From: Actinoplanes aureus
GTDB lineage: Bacteria > Actinomycetota > Actinomycetes > Mycobacteriales > Micromonosporaceae
DNA length: 64,000 bases
Direction: 5' to 3'
Assembly (NCBI RefSeq): GCF_015704865.1
Contig: NZ_JADQTO010000028.1
Coordinates: forward strand, 1 to 64,000
The notes under the pieces were generated by a model. The model ran no database searches and was not told the origin of the DNA. It worked only from the letters and a program-made list of their open reading frames with translations. Each line of letters opens with the position of its first letter. Position 1 is the stretch's first letter. This document shows, in pieces, positions 33,958 through 42,805 of this stretch. Both the position numbers and the translations under genes were made by a program.

Positions 33958-35097
33958 CTACAACACTCGGCCTATCGCGCCGTAGAGAGACACGTCAGAG
34001 GCGGACGGGCGCGCAGGATCGTCGAGATCCTCGGCACGCCAATCGTGGGCCGGCACGATTCCTGGCTCGACCAGTTCCAAGCCTTCGAAGAACCTGCTGA
34101 ACTGCGCGATCGGCCGAAGGCGAATGTCGCTTTTGCCGGAAGCGACCATTTGCTCGTAGAAGGCAACCACCTCGGGAGTGCTGAAGTCGATGGTGGCGTT
34201 GGTGACAACGAGGTAGCTGCCCGGCGGGAGCGCTCTCCGCAGCCGCCTGACGACCGCTAGAGCCTGATCGTCGTCCTGGATGAAGTGCAGTACAGCGATC
34301 AGCAGCAGAGCAACCGGCTCGGTCAGGTCGAGAGTGCGCTTGAGCGCGGGGTGCTGCAGAATGACCTCCGGATCGCGCAGGTCAGCCTCCAGGTACGCCG
34401 TACGGCCACGGGGATCGCCGAGCAGCAGGGCCCGGGCGTGTGTCATCACGATCGGGTCATTGTCCACGTAGACCACCCGCGCTTCGGGGGTGATGCGCTG
34501 CGCAACCTCGTGGGTGTTGTCGGGCGCCGGCAGCCCAGTTCCGATGTCCAGGAACTGCCGGATCCCGGCTTTCGCAAGATAGGTGACGGCCCGGCGCAGG
34601 AAAGCGCGGTTGGCGCGGGCCGCGCCAACCGCGGTAGGGAATCCTTTGCTGATTTCGTCAGCGGACCGGCGATCGGCCTCGAAGTGGTCTTTCCCACCGA
34701 GCCAGTAGTTGTATCGGCGGGCAGGGTGCGGCGTCGACGTGTCGATCACCGACGGCCCGCGGGATACCTGGTGAGCGCCGCGGGGCTTCTTCCTACGGAT
34801 GTACAAGCCCAATTCGGCGTCCGTCCTGACACCGAGGACGTGCCGCAGAGCGGCACGGCGCCTTTCGGATGGCCAACTGTGCAGTCCGCGTTCCAGCTTG
34901 CCGATCCACCGTCCATCAACCTCCTCGACCGCCGTGTTCTCGCAGGGATACAGCTCAGCGAGGGCACGGTTGACTGCGTCGGCCAGCTCGGTTCGGGTCC
35001 AGCCTCGCTCCGCACGGTTCGATGGCTGCACTGCCTCGCGGCGCGCGATCAGAATGTTGTTGTTCCTGCTCACTGTGGGCTTCGGATCGTCAGTCAT
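33958..35097 (-). CDS. XRE HTH fused to SAM-dependent methyltransferase (DUF574 type)
   Basis: A 379-aa fusion. Residues about 25-105 form an HTH region (WTRTELADAVNRALAELYP; DGRWIGKLERG). Residues 115-379 form the actinobacterial S-adenosyl-methyltransferase domain (RRYNYWLGGKDHFEADR; SAM loop FLDIGTGLPAPDNTHEVAQ near 200; VVYVDNDPIVMTHAR near 225). Both halves are known, the methyltransferase in dozens of copies per actinomycete genome; the fusion is also seen in related species. It may methylate a small molecule while sensing DNA or binding its own promoter. A truncated copy of the HTH half lies just upstream. Confidence 0.85.
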   Translation of the reverse strand: MTDDPKPTVSRNNNILIARREAVQPSNRAERGWTRTELADAVNRALAELYPCENTAVEEVDGRWIGKLERGLHSWPSERRRAALRHVLGVRTDAELGLYIRRKKPRGAHQVSRGPSVIDTSTPHPARRYNYWLGGKDHFEADRRSADEISKGFPTAVGAARANRAFLRRAVTYLAKAGIRQFLDIGTGLPAPDNTHEVAQRITPEARVVYVDNDPIVMTHARALLLGDPRGRTAYLEADLRDPEVILQHPALKRTLDLTEPVALLLIAVLHFIQDDDQALAVVRRLRRALPPGSYLVVTNATIDFSTPEVVAFYEQMVASGKSDIRLRPIAQFSRFFEGLELVEPGIVPAHDWRAEDLDDPARPSASDVSLYGAIGRVL

Positions 35098-35159
35098 GGT
35101 GTCCTCGATGTCGCGGGAGCGGAATGCCCGCACCCTGAGAAGCTGGCGTATCGGAGGTG

Positions 35160-35340
35160 TGGCTGTGATCGCACCGCTTGAGGCCGCCGATCCAACCTCC
35201 ATCGACCTCATCGGCGGCCGTGTTGTCGTCGGGAAGCAGCTAACGCGGAGCGCGCTTGACCTCGTCGGCGAGCTTGGTTCGGGTCATCTGCTGCCGCTGC
35301 TGCTGCGGCAGGTAGGGACGGTGTTGCCTTGCGCTGCGCG
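35160..35340 (-). pseudogene. truncated duplicate of the HTH half of the methyltransferase fusion
   Basis: The minus strand reads MTRTKLADEVKRALR and RPPMRSMEVG, aligned with WTRTELADAVNRALA and DGRWIGKLERG in the intact gene. At DNA level 35185-35290 resembles 34893-35000. No methyltransferase part is present. This is an unfinished or decayed tandem duplication that now forms the leader of the intact gene. Confidence 0.6.
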
Positions 35341-35467
35341 ACCAGCTTGAGGCTCGACCTAGTCCGGGCATCCGGTCCGTTGTCATAGCGTCTCCAAGGT
35401 CGGGCGGCAGGCCGCTGGCGCCATCGGCGCGGGCGGTCGTTCCGGAGATGGCGGTGCCCCTGCGGAT

Positions 35468-36682
35468 TTATGGCGTTCTGCTTGGCGTGGTGGTGACGGC
35501 AAGCGCCAACAAACCTCGGGAGCGGAAGGAAGCACGCCATTGCAGCTCGTCGACGGCGACAGCTAGGCGTAAGTGCGGGAAGCGGGTCAGCACGGAGCCG
35601 ATGGCGGTCTGGGCTTGGAGCCGGGCCAGAGGCGCGCCAAGGCAGTAGTGAATGCCGTGGCCGAAGCCTAGATGACCGTTGTCGATGCGGGTGATGTCCA
35701 ACTCGTCCGGGTTGGTGAAACGGTCTGGGTCCCGGTGGGCAGCGGCCAGCAGCAACAGCACGGTGTCCCCCGCCCGGATCTGGGCTCCCCCGATGGCGAA
35801 ATCCTGACGGGCGAAGCGACGGATCGCGTACGGATTGGGCGCGGCGAAACGCATGACCTCCTCGACCGCCAGCGGCACCAGGCTCGGGTCGCGGCGCAAT
35901 CGGTCCAGTTCTCGAGGGTGCTGCAGGAGGGTGACGATGCCGTTGCCGATGAGATGGACGGTGGTTTCGTAGCCGGCCAAAAGGATCAGGAATGCCAGCG
36001 AGGTCAGCTCGTCCTCGCTGAGTTCGTCCCCGGCGTCTCGCACGCGTACCAGATCAGACAGCAGGGTCCCGTCTGGCGATGTGCGATGAGTGGCAATCAA
36101 TGTGCTCAGCAGATCCTGCAGGTGGTCGACTGCTCGGGCTGGCGTCACCGGACCGGCTTGGTTGGGAACGAGTAGGGCATTGGCCCAGCTGCGGAAATTC
36201 TCCCGATCGCGGTCGGGAACGCCGAGTAGATCCCCGATGATGATCATCGGTAGGGGTGCAGCCAGCGCAGCGATCAGGTCGACCGGACCGTCAGTCGGCA
36301 CGGCGTCCAGGAGCTGGTCGGTCACGTGCTGGACCTGCTGGCGCATTGACTCGATCTTGCGGGCGGTGAACGCCTTGGACACCAGCCGGCGTAGACGGGT
36401 GTGATCCGGAGGATCCATGTTGAGCAAGTTGGCGTCCAGCGCTGGCGGAAGGGCGAATCCCCGATAGCCGACGCGGGAGACGGATTTGGCCAGCGAGAGC
36501 CGCGAGTCGGTGAGGGCAGAGCGGACGTCTCCATATCGGGTTACCAGCCACACCGGAGATCCATCGGGGGTGGTGGTGCGATGGACGGCGGCTTCCCGTC
36601 GCCATGCCGAATAGGCCGGTACAGGGTCTGCCATAAAGGCCCCGTCGTTGGTCAACCGCGGTGGCGCACTCCACATGTCCAT
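35468..36682 (-). CDS. cytochrome P450 (cargo 2)
   Basis: A 404-aa P450 with all standard motifs: I-helix LAGYETTVH near 240, E-x-x-R as EEVMR near 280, heme loop LGFGHGIHYCLGAPLARLQ near 345. It resembles the macrolide-hydroxylase-like CYP107 group, so a secondary-metabolite substrate is plausible. It starts 6 bp after the stop of the membrane-protein gene, so they are one operon. No dedicated redox partner lies nearby. Overall it appears fully functional, unlike the cargo 1 P450 with its altered I-helix. Confidence 0.9.
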   Translation of the reverse strand: MDMWSAPPRLTNDGAFMADPVPAYSAWRREAAVHRTTTPDGSPVWLVTRYGDVRSALTDSRLSLAKSVSRVGYRGFALPPALDANLLNMDPPDHTRLRRLVSKAFTARKIESMRQQVQHVTDQLLDAVPTDGPVDLIAALAAPLPMIIIGDLLGVPDRDRENFRSWANALLVPNQAGPVTPARAVDHLQDLLSTLIATHRTSPDGTLLSDLVRVRDAGDELSEDELTSLAFLILLAGYETTVHLIGNGIVTLLQHPRELDRLRRDPSLVPLAVEEVMRFAAPNPYAIRRFARQDFAIGGAQIRAGDTVLLLLAAAHRDPDRFTNPDELDITRIDNGHLGFGHGIHYCLGAPLARLQAQTAIGSVLTRFPHLRLAVAVDELQWRASFRSRGLLALAVTTTPSRTP

Positions 36683-36688
36683 GGGTAC

Positions 36689-37927
36689 CTAGCTCCGCTT
36701 TCCGGCCAGCTGCGGACCGGCCGGCGCAGTAACGGCGGCTGCGACCACCGGCGAGACGCGGAACGCGTCGGCAACCTTGACCAGCCGGGTCGTTTCGGTC
36801 CGGACATCATGCGTGCCGTCCTGGTCCAACTCGGAGATGGATCCGTCGAGGCTGGGCTCCCGGTTCAGTTCCTTGTCGCGCAGCGCGGCTTTGATCTCAG
36901 CCGCCTGTACCGCCGCGACGAGGTCCTCATCATCGAGTCCGGCGTCTTGTGCGAGGCGCGCGGCTGACTCTCCCACGTCGGCTCGGATGTAGGGGCGAAG
37001 CGCCAGGCGACCGTCATTGATTTCGACGACACGGCGGGTCAGTCGATAGTTCAGGTCCCGCAGGGCCAGCGCATCAACGATGCGGGATCGGGACTTGTGC
37101 AACTCGATGTCGGGGCTGGCGAGGCGAAGAGCGTTCCACAACGGGTACAGCCGAAGGTAGGCGTGGTACCGGCGCATCCATTGGCCGGCGCGCGTCACGT
37201 AGATGCCCCAGGAAGGGATGGTCAGGCCGATGATCGTGAAGATGGAGCCAAGGCCGGCGCCGAGCTGCGCGAACACTTCCCAGCGTTGCGGGTCTGCGCC
37301 GAACCGCGGCCCGATGATGTCCGCGATGCGGGCGATGACATAGACCAGACCGCCGGACGCCCCTATGCACATCAGGTACAGGCCGCGGCGCAGCCATGGG
37401 CGTCCGGACACCGGGGCGTAGCGCATCGCCAGGCGAAGAACGTCGATGCGGCTTCCGAGGAACGTAGCGAGGTACACCAGCAGGTACACCGAGTAGATGG
37501 GAAGCCCGGCGTAGTGAGCCACGAAGTCCCGGACGCGCTGCTCGTTCGCGCCCGCGAGGAGAAACAGCGTCACCATGACGGCTAGCACCACCGCGACGAT
37601 CGAGATCCGCCACACCGCTCGACGCCATGCTTGCCTACCGGAGAAGGCCCAATACACCAGCATCAACTGGATGGACAGGGAGTACCCGATCACGCAGCAC
37701 TGCGACACCAGTACCGCGGCGTTCGTCGTGCCCAGGAGAGCGTCGACCTTCACGAACACTGCAGGAATAACGAGCGTGTAGGTACAGGCGAGCAGGAACA
37801 GTGCCAAGCACAGGAACACTGTCGCGGGATCCCGGCGGCCTCTGCGCATACCGTGAAGCTTGAACAACAGCGCCGCGCCGGCGATCGCGGCGTCGATCGG
37901 ATAGAGGATGTCGTTGAGGCTCTTCAC
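36689..37927 (-). CDS. MAB_1171c-type polytopic membrane protein
   Basis: A 412-aa protein with seven predicted membrane helices in residues about 8-243 (examples VFLCLALFLLACTYTLVIPAV shortened here to its ends, ISIVAVVLAVMVTLFLLAG, GSIFTIIGLTIPSWGIYV). A ~170-residue cytoplasmic tail follows (RRYHAYLRLYPLWNALR; LNYRLTRRVVEINDGR). This matches the MAB_1171c family, annotated as putative transporters and often found beside XRE and ImmA/IrrE genes. The 7-helix plus cytoplasmic-domain design could equally be a sensor. GTG start overlaps the protease stop codon (GTGA). Confidence 0.8.
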   Translation of the reverse strand: MKSLNDILYPIDAAIAGAALLFKLHGMRRGRRDPATVFLCLALFLLACTYTLVIPAVFVKVDALLGTTNAAVLVSQCCVIGYSLSIQLMLVYWAFSGRQAWRRAVWRISIVAVVLAVMVTLFLLAGANEQRVRDFVAHYAGLPIYSVYLLVYLATFLGSRIDVLRLAMRYAPVSGRPWLRRGLYLMCIGASGGLVYVIARIADIIGPRFGADPQRWEVFAQLGAGLGSIFTIIGLTIPSWGIYVTRAGQWMRRYHAYLRLYPLWNALRLASPDIELHKSRSRIVDALALRDLNYRLTRRVVEINDGRLALRPYIRADVGESAARLAQDAGLDDEDLVAAVQAAEIKAALRDKELNREPSLDGSISELDQDGTHDVRTETTRLVKVADAFRVSPVVAAAVTAPAGPQLAGKRS

Positions 37928-38490
37928 CGCCGAGTTCCTTCCTCGGGATTCCTGCGACTGCTGACGCTTCCCGCCGACAGGGACCGGTGAATCCGTTCGA
38001 CCACCGGCGCGGCATCAGCCGGCACAACGGGCTGCGGTTCCGGCGTCCAATCAGTGGCCTTCTGCAAGATCAGCGAGGCGATCATTTCGGCCTCACGCTC
38101 TTCCTGTACGGAATAGTGGGTGCGGCCCAACATGCGCTGCACGAGGCCCGGGTCAAGGTCCGGTGCCAGGATCGCCGTGGCCGCCCCCTCTAATCCGGGA
38201 ACTGCGTCATGGCTGCACAACAGATGCCCCAGCTCGTGCAGGATGATTTGCATCTGGTGAACCCGCGAGGTGCCGCTTTCGTAGAAGATGATGTCGCCAT
38301 GTTCGGTCGCCATCCACACACCGTTGGGGCCGCCGTCGGGCATGGCCATGGGGTATAGCCGGATGGACCGGCCGGTCCTGACGCCAATCGCATGGCACAG
38401 GGCCTCCATATCGAGCGGCTGCGGAATGTGCAAGTCGCGCACGATGCCCTCACACGCCCGCCGTGTCCGCCGGTTTTCGCCTAGCCTCAT
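37924..38490 (-). CDS. ImmA/IrrE-family metallo-endopeptidase
   Basis: A 188-aa protein with the zinc protease motif HELGHLLCSHD near residue 82, preceded by IIFYESGTSRVHQMQIILHE as in ImmA. Proteases of this group cleave a partner XRE repressor to release a regulon, as known for ImmA/ImmR and IrrE/DdrO. The partner here is almost certainly the XRE gene 65 bp upstream. GGAGGGGG precedes the start at 38490. The C-terminal 50 residues are a Pro/Arg tail. Confidence 0.88.
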   Translation of the reverse strand: MRLGENRRTRRACEGIVRDLHIPQPLDMEALCHAIGVRTGRSIRLYPMAMPDGGPNGVWMATEHGDIIFYESGTSRVHQMQIILHELGHLLCSHDAVPGLEGAATAILAPDLDPGLVQRMLGRTHYSVQEEREAEMIASLILQKATDWTPEPQPVVPADAAPVVERIHRSLSAGSVSSRRNPEEGTRR

Positions 38491-38555
38491 GTCACCCCCT
38501 CCTTCTCGGCTCCATACCAGGACTTCCACGCGCGGCACGTGGCCGACCGGACCGC

Positions 38556-38990
38556 TCATCCGCGGCCCTTTTCGGCTTCCTTATCGAGTCCTTCGAGGCT
38601 TCGGGCTACTTCGATCATCTTGGTGATCGATTCCAAGGCCCCGTCGGACAGGCCGCTGGCCCGCAGTGCCACCTTTTGCACGCCGACGTCCCGCATAGCG
38701 GCCAAAACCGCGAGCTGCTGATTGACACGCTCTGCTCGCGTGTCGCTAAGAAAATACTCAGTAGGGACACCAAAGAACTGCGCGATTGCTTCCAACTGCT
38801 TCAAGGTAGGATTATCTTGCTTACCCGTCCGCAGCGACCAGATGTACGTGTGAGATATCGACACGCCCTGGTTGTGCCGGATAGCGTCCGCGACATGTTT
38901 GTAGCTGAACTCCTTGCCGGCTTCCGGTCGGATCGTCTCGAATAGGTGACTCAACCGCGCCGCGAGGCTCGTGGCCCTAGCTGGTGGCAT
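38556..38990 (-). CDS. XRE-family repressor paired with ImmA/IrrE
   Basis: A 144-aa regulator. The HTH domain (about residues 8-75) contains FSYKHVADAIRHNQGVSISH and TYIWSLRTGKQDNPTLKQLE, then EAIAQFFGVPTEYFL, with a C-terminal helical domain (ALRASGLSDGALESITKMIE). The domain order and the ending AIAQ-FF-GVP-YFL are typical of EspR/SinR-like repressors targeted by ImmA proteases. AAGGAGCA precedes the start at 38990. It is first in the cargo 2 operon. Confidence 0.85.
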   Translation of the reverse strand: MPPARATSLAARLSHLFETIRPEAGKEFSYKHVADAIRHNQGVSISHTYIWSLRTGKQDNPTLKQLEAIAQFFGVPTEYFLSDTRAERVNQQLAVLAAMRDVGVQKVALRASGLSDGALESITKMIEVARSLEGLDKEAEKGRG

Positions 38991-39262
38991 GACTGCTCCT
39001 TGCGGGGGATTCTTGAGGCTTGGTTGCTCGCGGGACCGAGTGGCGCCAACAACGCGAAGGCCGCTCAGTTTATGAGGTTCACCTCTGTCTATCAACTGAC
39101 CATGACACCATCAACGGTTTCAGTTCGCCACGCTGTACATAGAGGATGGTGATTGTTAGCAATATGAACCGGCCGGCCGCGTCGTCGAGGGCCCACCAGA
39201 AGCCCTGTTAAGACCTCTCCAGCCCCGCCACGCACCACAACCAAGACCGGGAAAAAGCCAGC
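38991..39262. other. promoter region of cargo 2
   Basis: No gene seen. It holds the leader of the XRE gene (no obvious boxes) and, further right, AT-rich sequence around 39090-39170. No repeats of the 10-bp array family occur here, so cargo 2 does not seem to belong to that regulon. Confidence 0.4.
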
Positions 39263-39532
39263 TCACGCGTCATCTGCGCGCACTAGCCCCCACGGCAGAG
39301 AGATCAACTGCTGGCGACAAGGCAGCTGCCACCGCGTGGCGGTTAACGCGAGCGCGTCGACCTTGGTAATGTGGTGAAGATCACAAACTGCGGATGGTCG
39401 CTCACCGTGACGCCGTACTCGCCCTTGTCGGGCCATCCCCTCGTGAGCCCCAACCGGAGCCGCTACTGCACTGCGCGAAGTGCACCTGGTTGCCAAGTCA
39501 ACGCCAGTTAGAGCCGGGAACTCTCTGATCAT
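39263..39532 (-). CDS. small ORF behind array C, possibly decayed
   Basis: ATG at 39532 with GGTGGGGAC upstream, in the same position relative to array C as the L,D-transpeptidase start is to array B. The first residues (MIREFPALTG) parallel MIKLLRTLNE there. After that the 89-aa sequence has no family and an unlikely composition. It may be a remnant of a gene whose control region was duplicated. Confidence 0.3.
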   Translation of the reverse strand: MIREFPALTGVDLATRCTSRSAVAAPVGAHEGMARQGRVRRHGERPSAVCDLHHITKVDALALTATRWQLPCRQQLISLPWGLVRADDA

Positions 39533-39562
39533 GTCCCCACCGTCAGCCACGACCGACGCAAT

Positions 39563-39608
39563 CGATAGATGACTGCGGTTGTCTCACATTGTCTGGGGTT
39601 GTCCCGCG
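39563..39608 (-). promoter_or_regulatory. 10-bp tandem repeat array C
   Basis: CGATAG (39563) followed by ATGACTGCGG, TTGTCTCACA, TTGTCTGGGG, TTGTCCCGCG (39569-39608). From the array through the RBS to the start codon it aligns with array B (32128-32210 versus 39529-39611) without gaps apart from scattered substitutions, so one was copied from the other. Confidence 0.7.
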
Positions 39609-39927
39609 AGAGCCGCCCGCGGCGGCGACTCCGCTGGAAAACACCCGCCTAACGAACCGCATCAGTGGCCTGCTCACGCAGATCAGTCCGCGCCGGAATC
39701 AGGATTCGGCTCGACAGCGATGCACTCAGCAAACAACGTGCCCACTTCAGTGTCAATCACGGCATGACGGCGGCGTAGCGGCCCTCCCACACGATCCGGG
39801 TGGCAGGTGACAGATGCAGCACCAAAAGCCGCATCTCCCACATTCGCGCGCGCGTCACGTACGTGCGCGCCCGCACGCGTAAGGCCGTTAAGCGGGAAAC
39901 CCTGGCACACCCGCCACCCGCCACCCG
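39609..39927. other. gene-free stretch beyond array C
   Basis: Contains an alternating CG/CA-rich run near 39841-39885 that may favour unusual helix forms, but no frame with RBS. It borders the 3' end of the replication gene. Confidence 0.35.
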
Positions 39928-42417
39928 TCACCCCGCCCGCCCGAGCAACGCCTGCTGCGGATCCTCGAAGTCCACCAACGCGATCCCCTCGTAGTAGCGG
40001 CGCCCCTTGCTACCGCGTGCATCGGCCACACCGAACCGGCGCAACTCCTGGGTCAGACGCTTGGCTGAAACCGGCCGTTCTCCGGCCTGCTCACACCACT
40101 GTTCGTAGGCATCACGCAGCACGGTCGTCACCACCCGCAGCGTCGCGGCATCCTGTCCGTGGCGGCACATCTCCTCGACGAACCGGCCGACCGTGTCCTG
40201 ATCACGGGCGTACGCAGCAGTCGCAGCGGTTACCGAGGCGGGCTCCCGCAGGCCTGCGGCGTGGTATGCCGCGGCACCGTCCAGCACCCACGCCAACACC
40301 GCGGGCCCGTCCTCGGCGAGAATCTCGCCCAGCCGCTTGATCTGCCGCTCCGCCGGCACAACCCGGTTGAATGGCAGCACCCGGATCCGGCGCCAGAACG
40401 CTGGCCCTCCCGCCCGGGCAGCGGGCAGATGGTTAGCCAGCAGCCACAGCGTATGGCTCGGCGAGAAAGTGAACGGATCCCGGCGCATGAACCGCGCGTT
40501 GATCGAATCCCGACCCGTCAGCTGTTTGACCCTAGCCTCGGCGAACCGCTGCCCCTCGTCGAGTTCGGCACACACCACCAGCCGGGCACCGGCCAGCTGC
40601 GCCAGCTCGGCAGGATGTTCAGCGTGCTTGCGGACCATCAGCATCTCCGCCGACGCCGCGGCCGCGTACCCGCCATCGTCGCGGCCCAACGCGTGCATCA
40701 CCGCTTCCAGCAGCGTTGATTTGCCATTCGCCCCGGGACCGACGGCGAACGGCAGCAACTGCTCCAACACGATGCCGATCGCGGACACCCCGAGCAGACG
40801 TTGCACGTAGCCCGCCAGCTCCTCATCCTCGCCGAAGGTGTCAGCGAGAAACCGGTCGAAGGCCTCCGACCGACGGTCGAAATCCGGCACAGCCGTCGTG
40901 CATCGGGTGTGCAGCAATGCCGGGTCCGACGGTCCTTGGGCAGCGGTACGCAAATCGACGACCCCGCCGGGCGTGTTGAGCTCGTACGGACGCGCATCCA
41001 GCCGGTCAATGCCAACGGTGATCGCCGGATCCGAGCGGGCGAGCCGAATGACCCCGGAGACGCCACCGGCCGACAGCGCCTGCGCCCGGAACCGCCGCCA
41101 CGGGCCGGTAGACGGCAGCTCACGTGCCAGAGCCCGGACGAACTCGCGATGTTGTTCCGCATCGTCCCAGGCCCATCGGTGCCCGACCCACAACAGCCAC
41201 TTGCCGCGCTGCGGGCAATACCGCAACTCATGGCCGTGATGCGCGACCAGCGCCCGGGCCAAACCGTCTTCCGTCGGGCCCCAGGCCGCCACGTGCGGAA
41301 CGGCTTCCTCGGTGACCCGCGCCGGCGTGCGTTGCGGCCCCCCTTCTCCAGCGCCAGGTCCCGTATCCCATCCTTCGGATGGCGGCACGGCAACCCTTGT
41401 GGTGATGCCGGAGCGCGGTCTACCAAAGCCGGCCCCGCGCAATGCCCGCGCCGCAGCAGCATGATCACCGCCGTGGTGCAGGACCGCATGAGCGTGGAAC
41501 TTCGTGATCGAGCGCTCCGGGTCGAAGACCGTGCTGGAGCTGAACACCCACAACCGGTCGCGATCATCGGCGCGGCCGGTGGTGGCGGAGACGCCCACGC
41601 TCTTGCCCGGCCGACGCCAATACCGCGTCCGCCCGCTTTGGTGCACCAACGTCCAGCCAGCCGGTTCCAGAATGTCTGCCCAGTCGGTGCGGCGCTCGAA
41701 ATCGTCGCCCGGCGATGCTCCGTTCCCGGCCGCAGTCGAGTGCGCCGAGCCTTGGACCGGGGCGGGAAGGGGCATCGCATCCAGCGATCGCACGATCGCG
41801 AGAAGCACATAGCGCTCCGGCACCGAAATGGTCGGGATACGCTCCGGCGTGGAAGCGCCGATCGCGACCCAAGGCCTCCGCGACTCGTGCACGGACCCGT
41901 GTGACGGCGCGACGATCGTATAGCCGCCCTCGCCACGGGTCTCAGCCAAAGTCTTAATCTTGTCCGACGGATCGACCGCAAGCTCAGCGTCGGTAGCCGG
42001 ACGGCGAGCAAGCTTAACGTTCCGTCCCACCTCAACGCCTTCAACGCGGTACAGCAAATGGACGCCGCCGGACGGCGTCCGCTCCGCGTACCCGTCAACA
42101 GCGACTCGGCGCCACAGCTCCTGCAGTCCGGCCGCATCGGCGAGTTCAACCAGCCGCCGCGCCAAGCCTTCGGCGACCGCCCGTCCCTCTAACTCGAGCA
42201 TCTCCAGACCACGCGATGCCGCCCCGCACAGCACCGCCAGACCGGGTGGGTTGCCGGTGAACCAGCGCCGCACCTCGTCTCGGGTCGGCCCGTCTTTCTG
42301 GTACTTCCGCCACGGCACAAGCGGCGCTTTGCTGCCATCAGCTCGAATCGGAATCACCGCACAGCCCGCGTCATGCCACGCCAATGCGGCCGCCAACGTA
42401 CTTGGATCTCGATCCAC
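39928..42417 (-). CDS. primase-polymerase / D5-like SF3 helicase, ICE replication protein
   Basis: An 829-aa replication initiator. Residues about 8-190 form a bifunctional primase/polymerase domain (WHDAGCAVIPIRADGSKAPL; GYAERTPSGGVHLLYR with the H-x-L motif). The middle is a linker. From about 400 a D5-N/SF3 helicase domain carries Walker A VGPGANGKSTLLEAV near 560 and Walker B VVCAELDEGQ near 610. A C-terminal winged-helix tail follows (RPVSAKRLTQELRRFGVAD). This architecture replicates phages and integrated actinomycete elements and suits an excised circular ICE. Array D lies about 170 bp upstream. Confidence 0.9.
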   Translation of the reverse strand: MDRDPSTLAAALAWHDAGCAVIPIRADGSKAPLVPWRKYQKDGPTRDEVRRWFTGNPPGLAVLCGAASRGLEMLELEGRAVAEGLARRLVELADAAGLQELWRRVAVDGYAERTPSGGVHLLYRVEGVEVGRNVKLARRPATDAELAVDPSDKIKTLAETRGEGGYTIVAPSHGSVHESRRPWVAIGASTPERIPTISVPERYVLLAIVRSLDAMPLPAPVQGSAHSTAAGNGASPGDDFERRTDWADILEPAGWTLVHQSGRTRYWRRPGKSVGVSATTGRADDRDRLWVFSSSTVFDPERSITKFHAHAVLHHGGDHAAAARALRGAGFGRPRSGITTRVAVPPSEGWDTGPGAGEGGPQRTPARVTEEAVPHVAAWGPTEDGLARALVAHHGHELRYCPQRGKWLLWVGHRWAWDDAEQHREFVRALARELPSTGPWRRFRAQALSAGGVSGVIRLARSDPAITVGIDRLDARPYELNTPGGVVDLRTAAQGPSDPALLHTRCTTAVPDFDRRSEAFDRFLADTFGEDEELAGYVQRLLGVSAIGIVLEQLLPFAVGPGANGKSTLLEAVMHALGRDDGGYAAAASAEMLMVRKHAEHPAELAQLAGARLVVCAELDEGQRFAEARVKQLTGRDSINARFMRRDPFTFSPSHTLWLLANHLPAARAGGPAFWRRIRVLPFNRVVPAERQIKRLGEILAEDGPAVLAWVLDGAAAYHAAGLREPASVTAATAAYARDQDTVGRFVEEMCRHGQDAATLRVVTTVLRDAYEQWCEQAGERPVSAKRLTQELRRFGVADARGSKGRRYYEGIALVDFEDPQQALLGRAG

Positions 42418-42589
42418 CAGCTCCCCATCCCTACTCGGGAAAAGGGCACGGCCGACAACATGAGATTTGCTGCCGATGCGAGACAGAATGATTGCTGGCC
42501 ATTCACATCGCTACAGACGACGCAAGCCAACGCCGCACCCGCCAGGTCCCGTTCGTCCGAGACTTGCCCATAGTTGAATAGCGCGGAAG

Positions 42590-42619
42590 TTGTCTCCGGT
42601 TGTCTGCGGTAGTCCCGGA
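42590..42619 (-). promoter_or_regulatory. 10-bp tandem repeat array D (upstream of replication gene)
   Basis: Three units TTGTCTCCGG (42590), TTGTCTGCGG (42600), TAGTCCCGGA (42610). Orientation is the same relative to the minus-strand replication gene as arrays A to C relative to theirs. It is divergent from D2, 40 bp away, in one intergenic region. Confidence 0.75.
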
Positions 42620-42658
42620 CCTTCGCTTGCAGCCGAAAACAATCCCATCGACCTGGTC

Positions 42659-42700
42659 GGGACAACGCCAGACATCTAGAGACTACCGAAGACAACTATC
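42659..42700 (+). promoter_or_regulatory. 10-bp tandem repeat array D2 (upstream of excisionase-like gene)
   Basis: The only array in the opposite orientation: on the plus strand GACAACGCCA, GACATCTAGA, GACTACCGAA, GACAACTATC (42661-42700). It faces the plus-strand gene at 42806. TTGACA at 42732-42737 lies between array and gene and could be a -35 box. So the orientation rule holds here too. Confidence 0.75.
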
Positions 42701-42805
42701 AACGCGGATCACTGAGCCACAACATGGACGGTTGACAAACGTCGAGAACCACGTGCACGCTAGGCGCCATGCTGGCCGGGGCGTGACAGACAGCCGGGGA
42801 TCCTG

